A stretch of DNA of 30,070 nt from an uncultured Collinsella sp. (GCA_934650975.1 CAKUFW010000020.1:1-30070), one strand, 5' to 3'; shown: positions 7,552 to 16,326, counted from the stretch's first letter. Program-made: numbers and translations. The notes: generated by a model from the sequence alone, not told the origin.

Positions 7552-8655
7552 ATGAGCGACAGCAAACATGTGACGTACGAGGATGCCGGCGTCGATACCG
7601 CCGAGGGCGGCCGCGCCGTCGATGCGATTAAGCAGATGGTCAAGGACACCAACCGCCCCGAGGTCATCGGCGGCATCGGTGGCTTTGGTGGCCTGTTCTC
7701 GGCCGCCGCGCTTAAGGATATGGAAGACCCGATCCTGATCAGCGGCACCGACGGCGTGGGCACCAAGCTCGTGCTCGCCCAGATCATGGACCGTCACGAG
7801 ACGGTAGGCCAGGACCTGGTCGCTATGTGCGTCAATGACATTTTGGCTTCGGGCGCCGAGCCGCTGTTCTTCCTGGATTACGTTGCCATCGGTCACATTG
7901 AGGCCGAGCACATGGCAAAGATCATCAAGGGTGTGGCCGACGGCTGCAAGCTCGCGGGCTGCGCGCTCGTGGGCGGCGAGATGGCCGAGCACCCGGGCGT
8001 CATGGCTCCGGCCGATTACGACCTCGCCGGCTTTACCGTGGGTGTTGTCGATCGTCCCAAGATGCTTGACCCCGCGAACGTTCGCCCCGGCGACGTAATC
8101 CTGGGCCTGCCTTCCACCGGCGTTCACTCTAACGGCTACTCGCTCGTGCGCAAGGTCATCGGCGTCGACGGCATCAAGCCGGGCACGTCCGAGGCCGCCG
8201 CTAAGGCCGAGGAGCTGAGCCGTCCGCTCGAGGAGCTCGGTGGCGTATCGCTCGCCGACGCTCTGCTGGCTCCCACGCGCATTTATGTGAAGCCGATTCT
8301 GGAGCTGCTCCGCGGCGGCGCTAACGTGCATGCCATTGCCCATATCACCGGCGGCGGCATCACCGAGAACCTCAACCGCGCGCTCGCCGACGACGTCGAC
8401 GCCGTGGTCACCCGCAACGGCGCCGAGATGGGCTGGGATGTTCCGCCTGTCATCACCTACGTGTCGCGCCAGGCCGAGCTCGCGCCCAACGAGGCGTGCA
8501 AGACCTTCAACATGGGCGTTGGCCTGTGCCTGATCGTTGCTCCCGAGGACGAGGCCGCCGTGACCGAGGCTCTGGTCGCGCTCGGCGAGAAGCCGTTCCG
8601 CGTGGGCGAGTGCGTCGAGGGTTCCGGTAAGGTCGTGTACTCCGATGAGCGCTAA
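7552..8655 (+). CDS. purM: Phosphoribosylformylglycinamidine cyclo-ligase PurM
   Basis: A 367-residue AIR synthetase, which closes FGAM to aminoimidazole ribonucleotide using ATP, in the cytoplasm. The family order is clear: YEDAGVDTAEGGRAV at the N-terminus, GGFGGLF, GTDGVGTK (substrate and ATP loop), MCVNDILASGAEPLFFLDY, LVGGEMAEHPG, GLPSTGVHSNGYSLVR and the late ITGGGITENLNR segment. Start ATG 7552 follows GGAGAGGAAGG at 7536-7546. The stop overlaps the purN start by 11 bases (ATGAGCGCTAA), so translation of the two is probably coupled. A 156-base gap with a hairpin separates it from purF. Confidence 0.97.
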   Translation: MSDSKHVTYEDAGVDTAEGGRAVDAIKQMVKDTNRPEVIGGIGGFGGLFSAAALKDMEDPILISGTDGVGTKLVLAQIMDRHETVGQDLVAMCVNDILASGAEPLFFLDYVAIGHIEAEHMAKIIKGVADGCKLAGCALVGGEMAEHPGVMAPADYDLAGFTVGVVDRPKMLDPANVRPGDVILGLPSTGVHSNGYSLVRKVIGVDGIKPGTSEAAAKAEELSRPLEELGGVSLADALLAPTRIYVKPILELLRGGANVHAIAHITGGGITENLNRALADDVDAVVTRNGAEMGWDVPPVITYVSRQAELAPNEACKTFNMGVGLCLIVAPEDEAAVTEALVALGEKPFRVGECVEGSGKVVYSDER

Positions 8656-9343
8656 CGAGCAGATGGCTGCTGCCGAGGGCCTGGGCTATGTGCCCTACAC
8701 CCGTCCGACCGGCACCGATACGGCTGAGCCGCTTAAGATCGGCGTGCTTATCAGCGGTTCGGGTACCAACCTGCAGGCGCTGATCGACCTGATCGCCGCC
8801 GGCAAGCTCAACGCCTCGATTGAGCTTGTGGTGTCGAGCCGTCCTTCGGCCAAGGGCCTGCAGCGCGCCGAGCGTGCGGGCATCCAGACACTCACGCTGT
8901 CCAAGGATGTCTATGCCGACCCCATCGCCGCCGACGAGATCATCGCGCACGAGTTGCTCGAGCGAGGCTGCGAATATGTGGTCATGGCCGGCTACATGCG
9001 CATGGTGCACACGCCGCTGCTGGCGGCGTTCCCCAATCGCGTGGTCAACCTGCATCCGGCGCTGCTGCCGAGCTTTACCGGTGCCCATGCGATTGACGAT
9101 GCGTTTGCTCGCGGCGTCAAGGTGACCGGCGTGACCGTGCATTTTGCCAACGAGATTTACGACAACGGCCCTATCATCGCCCAGCGTGCGCTGGCTGTTG
9201 AGGAGGGCTGGGACGTCGACACGCTCGAGGAGCATATCCACGCGATTGAGCACGTGCTGTATCCTGAGGTCGTGCAAACGCTCGCCGACGGCCGCGTCCA
9301 CGTGTTGGAGAGCGGCAAGGTGGCAATTGATGCGGCGCGCTAG
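8645..9343 (+). CDS. purN: Phosphoribosylglycinamide formyltransferase PurN
   Basis: A 232-residue folate-dependent GAR transformylase, adding a formyl group from 10-formyl-THF to GAR. The N-terminal GVLISGSGTNLQAL holds the phosphate loop. NLHPALLPSF carries the catalytic Asn and His, and a downstream YDNGPIIAQ segment carries the expected Asp. About 30 residues precede the first strand, more than the usual few, because the start lies inside the end of purM (11-base overlap). A later start is possible but would lose the coupling. It ends the purine run and is followed by a terminator. Confidence 0.95.
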   Translation: MSANEQMAAAEGLGYVPYTRPTGTDTAEPLKIGVLISGSGTNLQALIDLIAAGKLNASIELVVSSRPSAKGLQRAERAGIQTLTLSKDVYADPIAADEIIAHELLERGCEYVVMAGYMRMVHTPLLAAFPNRVVNLHPALLPSFTGAHAIDDAFARGVKVTGVTVHFANEIYDNGPIIAQRALAVEEGWDVDTLEEHIHAIEHVLYPEVVQTLADGRVHVLESGKVAIDAAR

Positions 9344-9393
9344 CGCGTGTAAATGGGTCGCCTAGGTTTCGTTGAGGTGTAAACAATCGGAAT

Positions 9394-9438
9394 AGCCGAT
9401 TGGGGCATATGGAATCACGTGTGACCCAATCGGCTTTT
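9394..9438 (+). terminator. Probable intrinsic terminator after purN
   Basis: AGCCGATTGGG (9394-9404) pairs with CCCAATCGGCT (9425-9435) around a 20-base loop, followed by TTT. A second hairpin, CAATCGG (9384-9390) with CCGATTG (9396-9402), uses part of the same stem, so the two structures exclude each other. Confidence 0.65.
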
Positions 9439-9489
9439 ACTATCTCTTTGATTTCGGGCTCCTGATAACGTGACGGGTGGTCTCGAAAA

Positions 9490-9639
9490 ATGAGGGCGGT
9501 TGGCTGCGCGCATGATATGGATATCAGCGGCGATATCTCCATCTCGATAAATAAAGATGGCTTCAAGTTGAGCATCGGTTCGGACTTCGAGGTGCGGCCC
9601 TGTTCAGCGAAAACTCTTACACTAACACTCATGCCGTGA
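9490..9639 (+). CDS. Possible small protein or gene remnant (49 residues)
   Basis: An open frame in the 451-base gap between purN and the first zinc-ribbon gene. It starts at ATG 9490, with an internal ATG at 9517, and ends at TGA 9637-9639. The middle (DISGDISISINKDGFKLSI) reads like a beta-rich domain fragment, and base use is coding-like there. No good ribosome binding site precedes either ATG. I do not recognise a family. The rest of the gap (9640-9794) shows nothing firm beyond the ribosome binding site of the next gene. Confidence 0.2.
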   Translation: MRAVGCAHDMDISGDISISINKDGFKLSIGSDFEVRPCSAKTLTLTLMP

Positions 9640-9794
9640 GCTAGGATAACTAGCCGGTATAGGGTCACTTGAGCGGGTATGCGTCTGTTCAAGCGGCCTA
9701 TTGGCTTGCTTAAGAAATAGTTAAACTACGTAGCGTACGGCGCGTGAGTGACTTACGACTCAGCGAAACTAAAGGGAATCGGAGAAGAAGGCCC

Positions 9795-11012
9795 ATGTTT
9801 TGCCCCAAATGTGGTAGCAAAATCAGCGACGATGCGCGGTTCTGTACCGAATGCGGTCTGCCCTTGGGCGGGCTCTCGGGCAAGACTGCGGCCGAGGAGG
9901 GGCCCAAGGCCGAGCCGTCGGAGCGAGAATCATCGTCCGCTGAAGTCATATTGGAACCCACAGATACCAAAACGGACTCTGCGATAGGATCCGCGAATGC
10001 CGAGTCCACAGCGGAACCGAGCCCCGAGCCGGTCTCGAAGACCGCGAGTAGCGGTCACTCCCAGATGTACAACTTCTTTATGCGACGCTGTCAGGTCGGT
10101 AACCGCCTGGTGCCGCAGTTTGCTATCATGATCGCCGCTTTCATCGCCGCGGCAGGCATCGCTTACGCTGCTTTCATGCTCTACAAGAACGTCATCGAGC
10201 CCAATCTCCAGCAGCAATCCGTGCAACAGGAGCAAGCGACCGAAAGGCCCAAGAAGGACGAGAGAGCGGCCGAAGAAGTTGTCTATACGCTGGAGGAAAA
10301 GTCATTGACGGTGTCTGCTCCGGTCGACCCTATGCTCAACCAGGGCGAGCGGGCTAACATGGAATGGTCTTATCCGCAACTTAAGAGCTCTGCCCAAGAC
10401 GACGTCGCAGACAAAATTAACAAGGCGATTCTCGAGCCCCTTCAAATTGATGCGGAGCGAACGAATCGGGCATCAGATAATGAGCAATCAGATGCAGAGT
10501 TATATCCCGATGGCGAATTTCCCTGCATATCGAGAAACGTGACGGTTACGTACATGGATGAGAACTATTTCTGTATCCGTGACGAGCGCTATTCGACGGG
10601 ATGGGGTCCGCATGGCGACACGGTTGTGACTGGTGTTATTTTTGATTTGCATACGGGTGACACTGTTAGTCCTCAGGACATGTTCGGCATTGATACCGAG
10701 GATCTTGCCAGTTCTATGAGTTCGGCAGTTTGGCCGTATCTTACGGAAATGGGCAAAAAGTATCCGTCTGACTACAACTCTATGCTCATGAGGAGCAATT
10801 CTTCAGACTATTCAATCAAGGGTTCAACATGCTTGTATGTGACATCCAAGGGACTGGTGTATCGCACCGAAGACTATGAGCTCGGTACTTTTGCGGACGG
10901 CAATTGCGAGATTTTGGTTGCGTCCTGGGATGATGAGTCTCAAGTGGGGTCCGAAGTAACCCCTGATGAGGTCAAGGACGGTACAACGGCGAAAGTCGAT
11001 AAGGAGGACTAA
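9795..11012 (+). CDS. Zinc-ribbon membrane protein with RsiV/PdaC-like (DUF4163/DUF3298) extracellular domain
   Basis: A 405-residue protein. The N-terminal zinc ribbon has Cys3, Cys6, Cys17 and Cys20 (MFCPKCGSKI...RFCTECG). An acidic Ser/Pro-rich linker runs to about 90, and one transmembrane helix lies near 109-131. The external region has the DUF4163-DUF3298 layout: 'YPQL', 'DDVADKINKAI', then TGVIFDLHTGDTVSPQDMF and a late GLVYRTEDYELGTFADGNCE. In RsiV and PdaC this region binds or cuts cell-wall sugars or lysozyme; here that is inference. GGAGAAGAAGG sits just before ATG 9795, preferred over a GTG at 9744. One base separates it from the next gene. Its membrane flank is closely shared with the 16421 protein. 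Confidence 0.75.
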   Translation: MFCPKCGSKISDDARFCTECGLPLGGLSGKTAAEEGPKAEPSERESSSAEVILEPTDTKTDSAIGSANAESTAEPSPEPVSKTASSGHSQMYNFFMRRCQVGNRLVPQFAIMIAAFIAAAGIAYAAFMLYKNVIEPNLQQQSVQQEQATERPKKDERAAEEVVYTLEEKSLTVSAPVDPMLNQGERANMEWSYPQLKSSAQDDVADKINKAILEPLQIDAERTNRASDNEQSDAELYPDGEFPCISRNVTVTYMDENYFCIRDERYSTGWGPHGDTVVTGVIFDLHTGDTVSPQDMFGIDTEDLASSMSSAVWPYLTEMGKKYPSDYNSMLMRSNSSDYSIKGSTCLYVTSKGLVYRTEDYELGTFADGNCEILVASWDDESQVGSEVTPDEVKDGTTAKVDKED

Positions 11013-11013
11013 C

Positions 11014-12630
11014 ATGTTCTGTCCCAACTGTGGATTTGAGCTTGATGGCGATTTGCGATACTGCACCGAGTGTGGCTATGCACTCGAAGATGCGAAGGCG
11101 GTGCTGAACTCTGCCAGCAACGAAGTGGCAGAAGAGCCTTCCGTTATCAATGAAGCTGCGGAAGAGATTTTAGCTAGTGGCGAAACGGAGAAGGAGTCTT
11201 CCGCCGGTGCCGAGGTGGGGGAGGAAAAGTCGCCCGTGGAGAGCGAGCCCGTAGCGGACGAAGAAGACGACCAGCCCAAAGACGACGTGTCGTCCGGTGC
11301 AACGCCTTCGATTCCTGCCGTGCGCGCCGACCGGCCAAAACCGAGCAATCCGGTCGCCAAGCCCGTCGCGGCGCCAGCCCCTGTTTCTGCGGTGAATGCA
11401 TCCGCACGGAAAAAGGAGCCCAAGGCGCTCTATATCGTTGGTATCGTCGTTGGTGTGGCAGTCATTGCCATCTTTAGCTATCTGCTGTTCTTTTGCAAGT
11501 CCGGCGACGTTGCCCATTACGGCCAGGACAAAGCCATCGTGGTGGTCCAAGAATCCAAGATCACCCCGACCGACGCAAAGGGCGAGAAGCTCAAGAAGTA
11601 CTCGGTGACCCTGAACGGCGACAACGGCTACAGCACCAACGCTGAGGTTAAGGGTGACGAGGGCTTCACGGTAAGCCAGTTTCCCGATGTTAAACCGGGA
11701 AAATATACTCTTACCGTTAAGGACTCTAATTCCAAAGTCGAGTGGGCTATCCCCGTCGAAGTCGTTGATAACTCTAAATCCACTGATGCCGTAAAAGAGG
11801 TTTCCCTCGAGGTGCCTAAGGTCAACGAGGCCGATACAAAGACAGACGAAGGCGACAAGAAGGATGGAGGCGCCGCGGCGGACAATACCGCTGCGTATGC
11901 CGCTTACAAGCAAAAGTGCCAGGAATACCTAGCGTGCTATGGAGAGCCACAAATTGTTGAGGTGACTGATTCTGTCTATGCGATGCGAGGGCTTTGCCTT
12001 GTCGACCTCGTTGATTTTGATCAGGATGGCCAGCCTGAGTTCTTGACCGTTGTGAACGGTATGAGCGATGACGAATTAAAGAGTGCTTGGAATGGAGATA
12101 TAGAGGGACTTCAGAAGTCCTACACCGTAGAGGTTTGGTCGGCAGCTGATGGTGGTGTCAAGAGACTTTACAGTCAAAATTGGCTTGATAACAGCAACGG
12201 AGGAACGATGTTTCTTCCGCTGATTAAAGCGGATGGCGGCAGCATCCTCGTAAGCCAAAGAACATATGAGATGAGCAATGCGATTACGGCACTGCTCGCT
12301 GGCAGACAGGCTTTGGCCGGGGACAATACTTCGGTATATGGCAAGAAAGGCGATGTTTTTTCGCTTGTAGGCAACTACGAGTCCTGGGGAGTTGCGCCGA
12401 GCGAGGGCAATGGCTACGAAGGCTATTACGCGTCGGAGGGCAAGGAAATTTCCGAGACGGACTATAATGCTCTATATCAGCAATTTGGCTATGGGCACAA
12501 TTACCGGACATACTACTTCCTTGATTTCTCAACCTCAGGTTACGGTTCTATTTCAGGGGAATCCCACGTCGATCCCAATCAAGTTGCGGAAGTCACCAAA
12601 GATACGCTCAAAAAGGTGGGAATCGAATAA
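11014..12630 (+). CDS. Zinc-ribbon membrane protein with Asp-rich loop in a large extracellular region
   Basis: A 538-residue protein, one base after the previous stop and with AAGGAGG at 11001-11007, so it is surely co-translated. The zinc ribbon again has Cys3, Cys6, Cys17 and Cys20. A long acidic, then Pro/Ala-rich linker follows, and a transmembrane helix lies at about 138-160. Outside, residues 165-255 look like one beta-sandwich repeat (AIVVVQESKI...PGKYTLTV...WAIPVEVV). A charged linker leads to a domain from about 295 whose DFDQDGQPEF loop (334-343) resembles EF-hand or FG-GAP-type calcium loops. I know no named family for the last domain. A related loop occurs in the 16421 protein. 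Confidence 0.75.
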   Translation: MFCPNCGFELDGDLRYCTECGYALEDAKAVLNSASNEVAEEPSVINEAAEEILASGETEKESSAGAEVGEEKSPVESEPVADEEDDQPKDDVSSGATPSIPAVRADRPKPSNPVAKPVAAPAPVSAVNASARKKEPKALYIVGIVVGVAVIAIFSYLLFFCKSGDVAHYGQDKAIVVVQESKITPTDAKGEKLKKYSVTLNGDNGYSTNAEVKGDEGFTVSQFPDVKPGKYTLTVKDSNSKVEWAIPVEVVDNSKSTDAVKEVSLEVPKVNEADTKTDEGDKKDGGAAADNTAAYAAYKQKCQEYLACYGEPQIVEVTDSVYAMRGLCLVDLVDFDQDGQPEFLTVVNGMSDDELKSAWNGDIEGLQKSYTVEVWSAADGGVKRLYSQNWLDNSNGGTMFLPLIKADGGSILVSQRTYEMSNAITALLAGRQALAGDNTSVYGKKGDVFSLVGNYESWGVAPSEGNGYEGYYASEGKEISETDYNALYQQFGYGHNYRTYYFLDFSTSGYGSISGESHVDPNQVAEVTKDTLKKVGIE

Positions 12631-12635
12631 AAACT

Positions 12636-12671
12636 GAAAGGGGCTTGGAAAACTGTTTCCAAGCCCCTTTC
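12636..12671. terminator. Bidirectional intrinsic terminator
   Basis: A perfect 16-bp hairpin: arms 12636-12651 and 12656-12671 (core AAAGGGGCTTGGAAA) around an ACTG loop, with A-rich and T-rich ends. It lies between the convergent zinc-ribbon gene and the minus-strand ATPase gene and overlaps neither reading frame. Confidence 0.9.
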
Positions 12672-14054
12672 TTATAGTAGTTGCTCGAGCCCAACAAGCC
12701 TCGCGTTGCTTGTTTGAGCCGCTCTATTTTGACACGCTTTGGTAAATCCACTCTTGCTAAACAAGTAGTACTGTTTGATCGGCCGGCCCAGCAGCGCGCT
12801 GCGCCGCTCGAGTGTTTCAAGAACGTCGGTATCTACGGGCTCGTTTCTCCATTTGCACTCGCCAACGATGAGCTCCCCATCGGCGTCCTCAAGCACAACG
12901 TCAATCTCTTCTTGCCGGCGCGTGTTCGGGTTCGTGCCCCACCAAGAGCCGATTGCCTTGGGCAGCACATCCAGTTCGCTCTCAACAACCTGCCGCATCA
13001 ACCACTGGCGGCACACTTCTTCAAATGCAGGGCCCACAAAGGTAGGCAGCTCACGTTTGACGATACGTGCAGCAACGGCGGCCCCGAGTCCCTCTTCGAT
13101 CGTTCCTGCGTACTGTGGAACAAACCGATACCAAAACCTAAACAGGTTATCGCAGATCCGATAGACTACCCTGCGTTTTGTTGCCTTTACAACAGGCGTG
13201 ACGCGCTCAACGATTCGCAGTTCGATCAATGCGTCGAGCAGTCGCGCGACCTGTGGAGTTGCGAGGTGGGTAACATCGGCAATCTCTTTGGAGCGTACAC
13301 AGCCGTTGGCAATGGCGGTTATGACGGCATTGTAGATAGCTGGGCTGCGGACCTCTTGCAGCAGATAGTTCTGGGGTTCGGCATACAAAAACGCATCTTG
13401 ACGCAATAGCGCATGTTCAAGGTTCCATTGAGTGGAACGCGTGCCATCGAGCTGCGATAGATAGAGCGGCATCCCGCCAACAACGGAATACAGCTCGATG
13501 ACCCTTTCGATGGGTGCATCGGGAAGCATGAGAGCCACGTCAAAGATGGTGAAGGGGTCAATGCGCAGCTGCATGGTGCGGCGTCCATAAAGAGGGCTTT
13601 GGTGTCCTAGTACCTGGTGTTCCATAAAGCTCATGGACGATCCGCAGAGCACGAGGAACAGCTTGCTCGTGTCTTTATGTCGATCGATAAGCGTTTGCAG
13701 GCACGACGAGACGCCCGGATCGCTCTCGGCGAGGTAGGGATACTCGTCAATAATCAGAACGATTCGCTCTGTTTTGGCGTGTTCGAAGACGGATTCGAGT
13801 GCAACCTGGATAGAGGGGAACGCTGCTCCTGCGGCGCTATCGCCAAGTATCTCGCGGCTGAGCAGCGCGAGGTTTTCGCTTGCAACGGTTTGCTGTCCGG
13901 TAAAGAAGATCACATGGGGTTTGCCCTGTGTAAAGACGCGAAGCAGGCTGGTTTTACCCACGCGACGCCTTCCATAGACTACGGCAAACTGAAAGGAACC
14001 TTTTTGATAGGCGGTTTCCAGGGATTCAAGCTCTTCCCGACGTCCAACAAACAT
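12672..14054 (-). CDS. Archaeal-type AAA ATPase with DUF234 C-terminal domain
   Basis: A 460-residue protein. Walker A is GRRRVGKTS (28-36), Walker B RIVLIIDE (97-104), and a sensor strand LVLCGSS lies at 135-140. A winged-helix segment follows in the middle. The C-terminal DUF234 region has EIDVV...GECKW, the core of a PD-(D/E)XK-type nuclease fold. This matches the ATPase_2-DUF234 family, which is widespread in archaea and gut bacteria and of unknown role. It differs from the DUF4143 ATPase at 776, although both are orphan STAND-like ATPases with nuclease-like tails. It lies in reverse orientation inside the zinc-ribbon cluster, with three tandem 15-base repeats at its promoter. Confidence 0.88.
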   Translation of the reverse strand: MFVGRREELESLETAYQKGSFQFAVVYGRRRVGKTSLLRVFTQGKPHVIFFTGQQTVASENLALLSREILGDSAAGAAFPSIQVALESVFEHAKTERIVLIIDEYPYLAESDPGVSSCLQTLIDRHKDTSKLFLVLCGSSMSFMEHQVLGHQSPLYGRRTMQLRIDPFTIFDVALMLPDAPIERVIELYSVVGGMPLYLSQLDGTRSTQWNLEHALLRQDAFLYAEPQNYLLQEVRSPAIYNAVITAIANGCVRSKEIADVTHLATPQVARLLDALIELRIVERVTPVVKATKRRVVYRICDNLFRFWYRFVPQYAGTIEEGLGAAVAARIVKRELPTFVGPAFEEVCRQWLMRQVVESELDVLPKAIGSWWGTNPNTRRQEEIDVVLEDADGELIVGECKWRNEPVDTDVLETLERRSALLGRPIKQYYLFSKSGFTKACQNRAAQTSNARLVGLEQLL

Positions 14055-14070
14055 GATGCGCCTCGTTCAT

Positions 14071-14115
14071 ATATATATTACTAACATATATATTACTAAC
14101 ACGTATATGAGTAAC
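14071..14115 (-). repeat. Three tandem 15-base repeats upstream of the DUF234 ATPase
   Basis: On the gene's strand, GTTAGTAATATATAT occurs twice exactly (14100-14086 and 14085-14071). A diverged third copy, GTTACTCATATACGT, precedes them (14115-14101). They are head-to-tail without spacers and end 17 bases before the start codon. They look like an operator or iteron array. The base composition is far more AT-rich than the surroundings. Confidence 0.85.
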
Positions 14116-14129
14116 TTTCCACCCGTCAA
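14102..14129 (-). promoter_or_regulatory. Probable promoter of the DUF234 ATPase gene
   Basis: On the minus strand, TTGACG (14129-14124) and TATACG (14107-14102) are separated by 16 bases. The -10 box lies in the first of the three tandem repeats, and the other two would fall around and after the transcription start, a position suited to repression. Confidence 0.55.
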
Positions 14130-14156
14130 TCGGATGGCAAAGAAATGACAGCGTTT

Positions 14157-15515
14157 CTACTTAACGAGGCGCTTGAGTTTGGCATAGTCCTGAATCTGCT
14201 TTTTGCGCTTGGCGTTGAGGAGGTTGTTGAGGTCGAGCTTCTCAATGGTGCAGCGTTTGAGTAGCTCGGAACTGTCAAAGCCGTTTAACTCAATGTCTAC
14301 ATCCAGATCGTGTTTGAGCTTGGTCCATTTATTGAGCTGCGAGCGCACGTAGGCCGCGGGACGTTCTATCTCGTTGGCGATGTCGCGTACGCTGGCGCCC
14401 GTTCCAAACAACTCGCGTAACTTTGCCGTCTCCTTGCGCGTGCGCTCGTTTTTGGCATCGGTCTTGCATCGATCGCTGCAGTAGTGCCGTTTGACGCCAC
14501 GATGCCCGGCAAGTGAGTAGGCGCGTCCGCACTGCTCACAATAGCCGATCTTGACGGTGCTCAGCTTGCGCGAAAAATCAAACCAGAGCCACGAGAGATA
14601 GCTGTCAAACGAGAGGAACCCTGTGGATTCGTTGCCCTGGAACACATCCACGTGCGCGCCCGAGAGATGCGAGATTACGAGCGCTTGCACCAAAGCGGTG
14701 AGTGCATCGCGGTCATCGTTGTCGAGTTCTTCGCGGCGCTCCTGGATATCTGCTTGAGGGTCGATTACATAGAAGCTCTCCTCGCTATTGCTGACCTTGA
14801 GTCGCGCTGAAATCTCCGAGCTGGAGTCTTCGTCCATGTAGAACATCGCCTGCAAAACACTGAAGTCATTGGCGGTGAGCTCGTGTTCAAAAGAGAGCAC
14901 GTTGAGTGCAACGAGGGATTCTTCCTCGTCGATCATAAACATAAAGGCGTAGAAATATCCCGCATCGGATTCGATTTTGCGCACGATGGGCAGGCTTTTG
15001 AATGAGTCGGTATAATCTCCGCCCGCCCTCAGGATAGTGGTGTAGATCTTGAAGGATGACCCGTTTGCCGCGCAGGTTACCACTGATTTCTCGATTCTTT
15101 CCAATGCGGAGACCTTTGCGATGGTGCAGCTCCCGTTGAGGTATTCCTGGATGCGCATGGCAATAAGTGCTGCCATCGCGGCATTGGCCCAATCGCGTAC
15201 GGATTCTATTGCGTGCTTGCCAAAAAGCGGCCCGGTCTGTTCGGCGTAATCAAGTACGTTAAAGAGGCTTGCGTGGAAGGGTTGCTCTTTAACGGCGGTG
15301 GGTTCGATGCATGATGCCAGCCTGATCAGATCGGCATGGCGCTCGCTGTGTGCGGGCCCTTCGTTGCTTTTGCTGCCGGCCAGCTCGGTGGGCATGTAGA
15401 GTTCAAAGACAAGCTGGGCCTCGCCAACGGGCCTATTGGGTTCGTTCTCTATGAGGTTGACTTTCTTAAACGGAATCGAACCTTCAACGGTGCGTGTTTG
15501 GGAGAACTCAAACAT
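14157..15515 (-). CDS. CGNR-like zinc-finger protein of unknown function
   Basis: A 452-residue soluble protein. Near the C-terminus, Cys326, Cys329, Cys346 and Cys350 form a finger (YCEQCGRAY...RHYCSDRCK followed by Lys/Arg-rich residues). This resembles the CGNR and other treble-clef-like fingers that bind nucleic acid. A helix-turn-helix-like segment (FGTGASVRDIANEIERPAAY) follows at about 370-390. The first 320 residues are mixed alpha/beta and unrecognised. AGGGGTAAC precedes the ATG. It reads away from the divergent zinc-ribbon gene at 15655, with which it shares an inverted repeat, and toward the DUF234 ATPase gene. A DNA- or RNA-binding regulator is the most likely role, unproven. Confidence 0.6.
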   Translation of the reverse strand: MFEFSQTRTVEGSIPFKKVNLIENEPNRPVGEAQLVFELYMPTELAGSKSNEGPAHSERHADLIRLASCIEPTAVKEQPFHASLFNVLDYAEQTGPLFGKHAIESVRDWANAAMAALIAMRIQEYLNGSCTIAKVSALERIEKSVVTCAANGSSFKIYTTILRAGGDYTDSFKSLPIVRKIESDAGYFYAFMFMIDEEESLVALNVLSFEHELTANDFSVLQAMFYMDEDSSSEISARLKVSNSEESFYVIDPQADIQERREELDNDDRDALTALVQALVISHLSGAHVDVFQGNESTGFLSFDSYLSWLWFDFSRKLSTVKIGYCEQCGRAYSLAGHRGVKRHYCSDRCKTDAKNERTRKETAKLRELFGTGASVRDIANEIERPAAYVRSQLNKWTKLKHDLDVDIELNGFDSSELLKRCTIEKLDLNNLLNAKRKKQIQDYAKLKRLVK

Positions 15516-15516
15516 T

Positions 15517-15638
15517 GTTACCCCTGTCTCTAGCTGCAGGTTTAATAGCGTAGCACGTTTAGGAAAATTACCCGGTCAAAATCTCTATATCGGATAAACG
15601 ACAAATCGTATCTTGTGATCGTCAAGAAAAGGGGTAAC
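15517..15638. promoter_or_regulatory. Divergent control region with matching inverted repeat
   Basis: GTTACCCCT (15517-15525) beside the minus-strand start and AGGGGTAAC (15630-15638) before the plus-strand start are perfect reverse complements. The minus copy also serves as the ribosome binding site of the CGNR-like gene. A TTGACC box on the minus strand (15579-15574) is a possible -35. The symmetry could mean shared control of the two genes or could be chance. Confidence 0.35.
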
Positions 15639-15654
15639 GAGAAAGGACCCGATC

Positions 15655-16272
15655 ATGCATTGCAAACAGTGTGGAGCAGAGATTAACGACGGCGCCAAGT
15701 TCTGCAGCGTGTGCGGAACGCCTACGGTCGCGGCTGCGGCCAGCACGGCGGGAGATGCGATTTACGTTGAGGCCCGGCCGATTGAGAGCCAGTCTGTCGA
15801 GGCTCAGTTTCAAGCGGCGGAGGATGCAGAGGCCGCTGCTTGCCTGCAAGATTCACTTCGCGAGTCCATCGGGTCCCTTACGCGAGCGTCGGTGATTTCG
15901 TTGCTCTATGTGCTCTTTTTCAATTACGTGCTGGGAGGGGGCTCGCTGGGGCTCGACTATATGATTCTGCTGGCGCTGCTTCTGATTGGTCCCTGGAAGG
16001 TGATTATCTCGCTGTACCGCAGCGGTGTAAGGCTTCCCTTTGTCTATGGTGGCGGCATTATCGGTATCACGATTATGCTAATCGAACTTGTGGTTCTCGT
16101 GGGCCTTCCTGTCGTTGTTCTGATGCTTTTTTACTGGTTGGGCAGCGTGATTCACGGAGCGGTTCCGGTTGTTCCCGAATTAGCCCCGATGACGATGGTG
16201 GCACTTTGGCCTATCGTCTCGGTTGCCAACATCATCTTCAAGGCAATCAAGCTGCACATGGCTCGCGCCTAG
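15655..16272 (+). CDS. Zinc-ribbon membrane protein with several helices
   Basis: A 205-residue protein. The zinc ribbon (MHCKQCGAEI...KFCSVCG) has Cys3, Cys6, Cys17 and Cys20. An Ala/Glu-rich linker runs to about 70. The rest is a compact membrane domain of about four hydrophobic helices (near 78-95, 100-117, 130-160 and 178-197), without the large extracellular domain of its neighbours. GAGAAAGGA (15639-15647) precedes ATG 15655. It is unrecognised beyond the ribbon. It lies between the CGNR-like regulator (divergent) and the 16421 gene, 148 bases ahead of the latter. Confidence 0.75.
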   Translation: MHCKQCGAEINDGAKFCSVCGTPTVAAAASTAGDAIYVEARPIESQSVEAQFQAAEDAEAAACLQDSLRESIGSLTRASVISLLYVLFFNYVLGGGSLGLDYMILLALLLIGPWKVIISLYRSGVRLPFVYGGGIIGITIMLIELVVLVGLPVVVLMLFYWLGSVIHGAVPVVPELAPMTMVALWPIVSVANIIFKAIKLHMARA

Positions 16273-16326
16273 CAAGTAGCTCGTCGCATGCCTTCCGCGT
16301 GGGGTCAGGCGAATTTGAAAGGTGAA

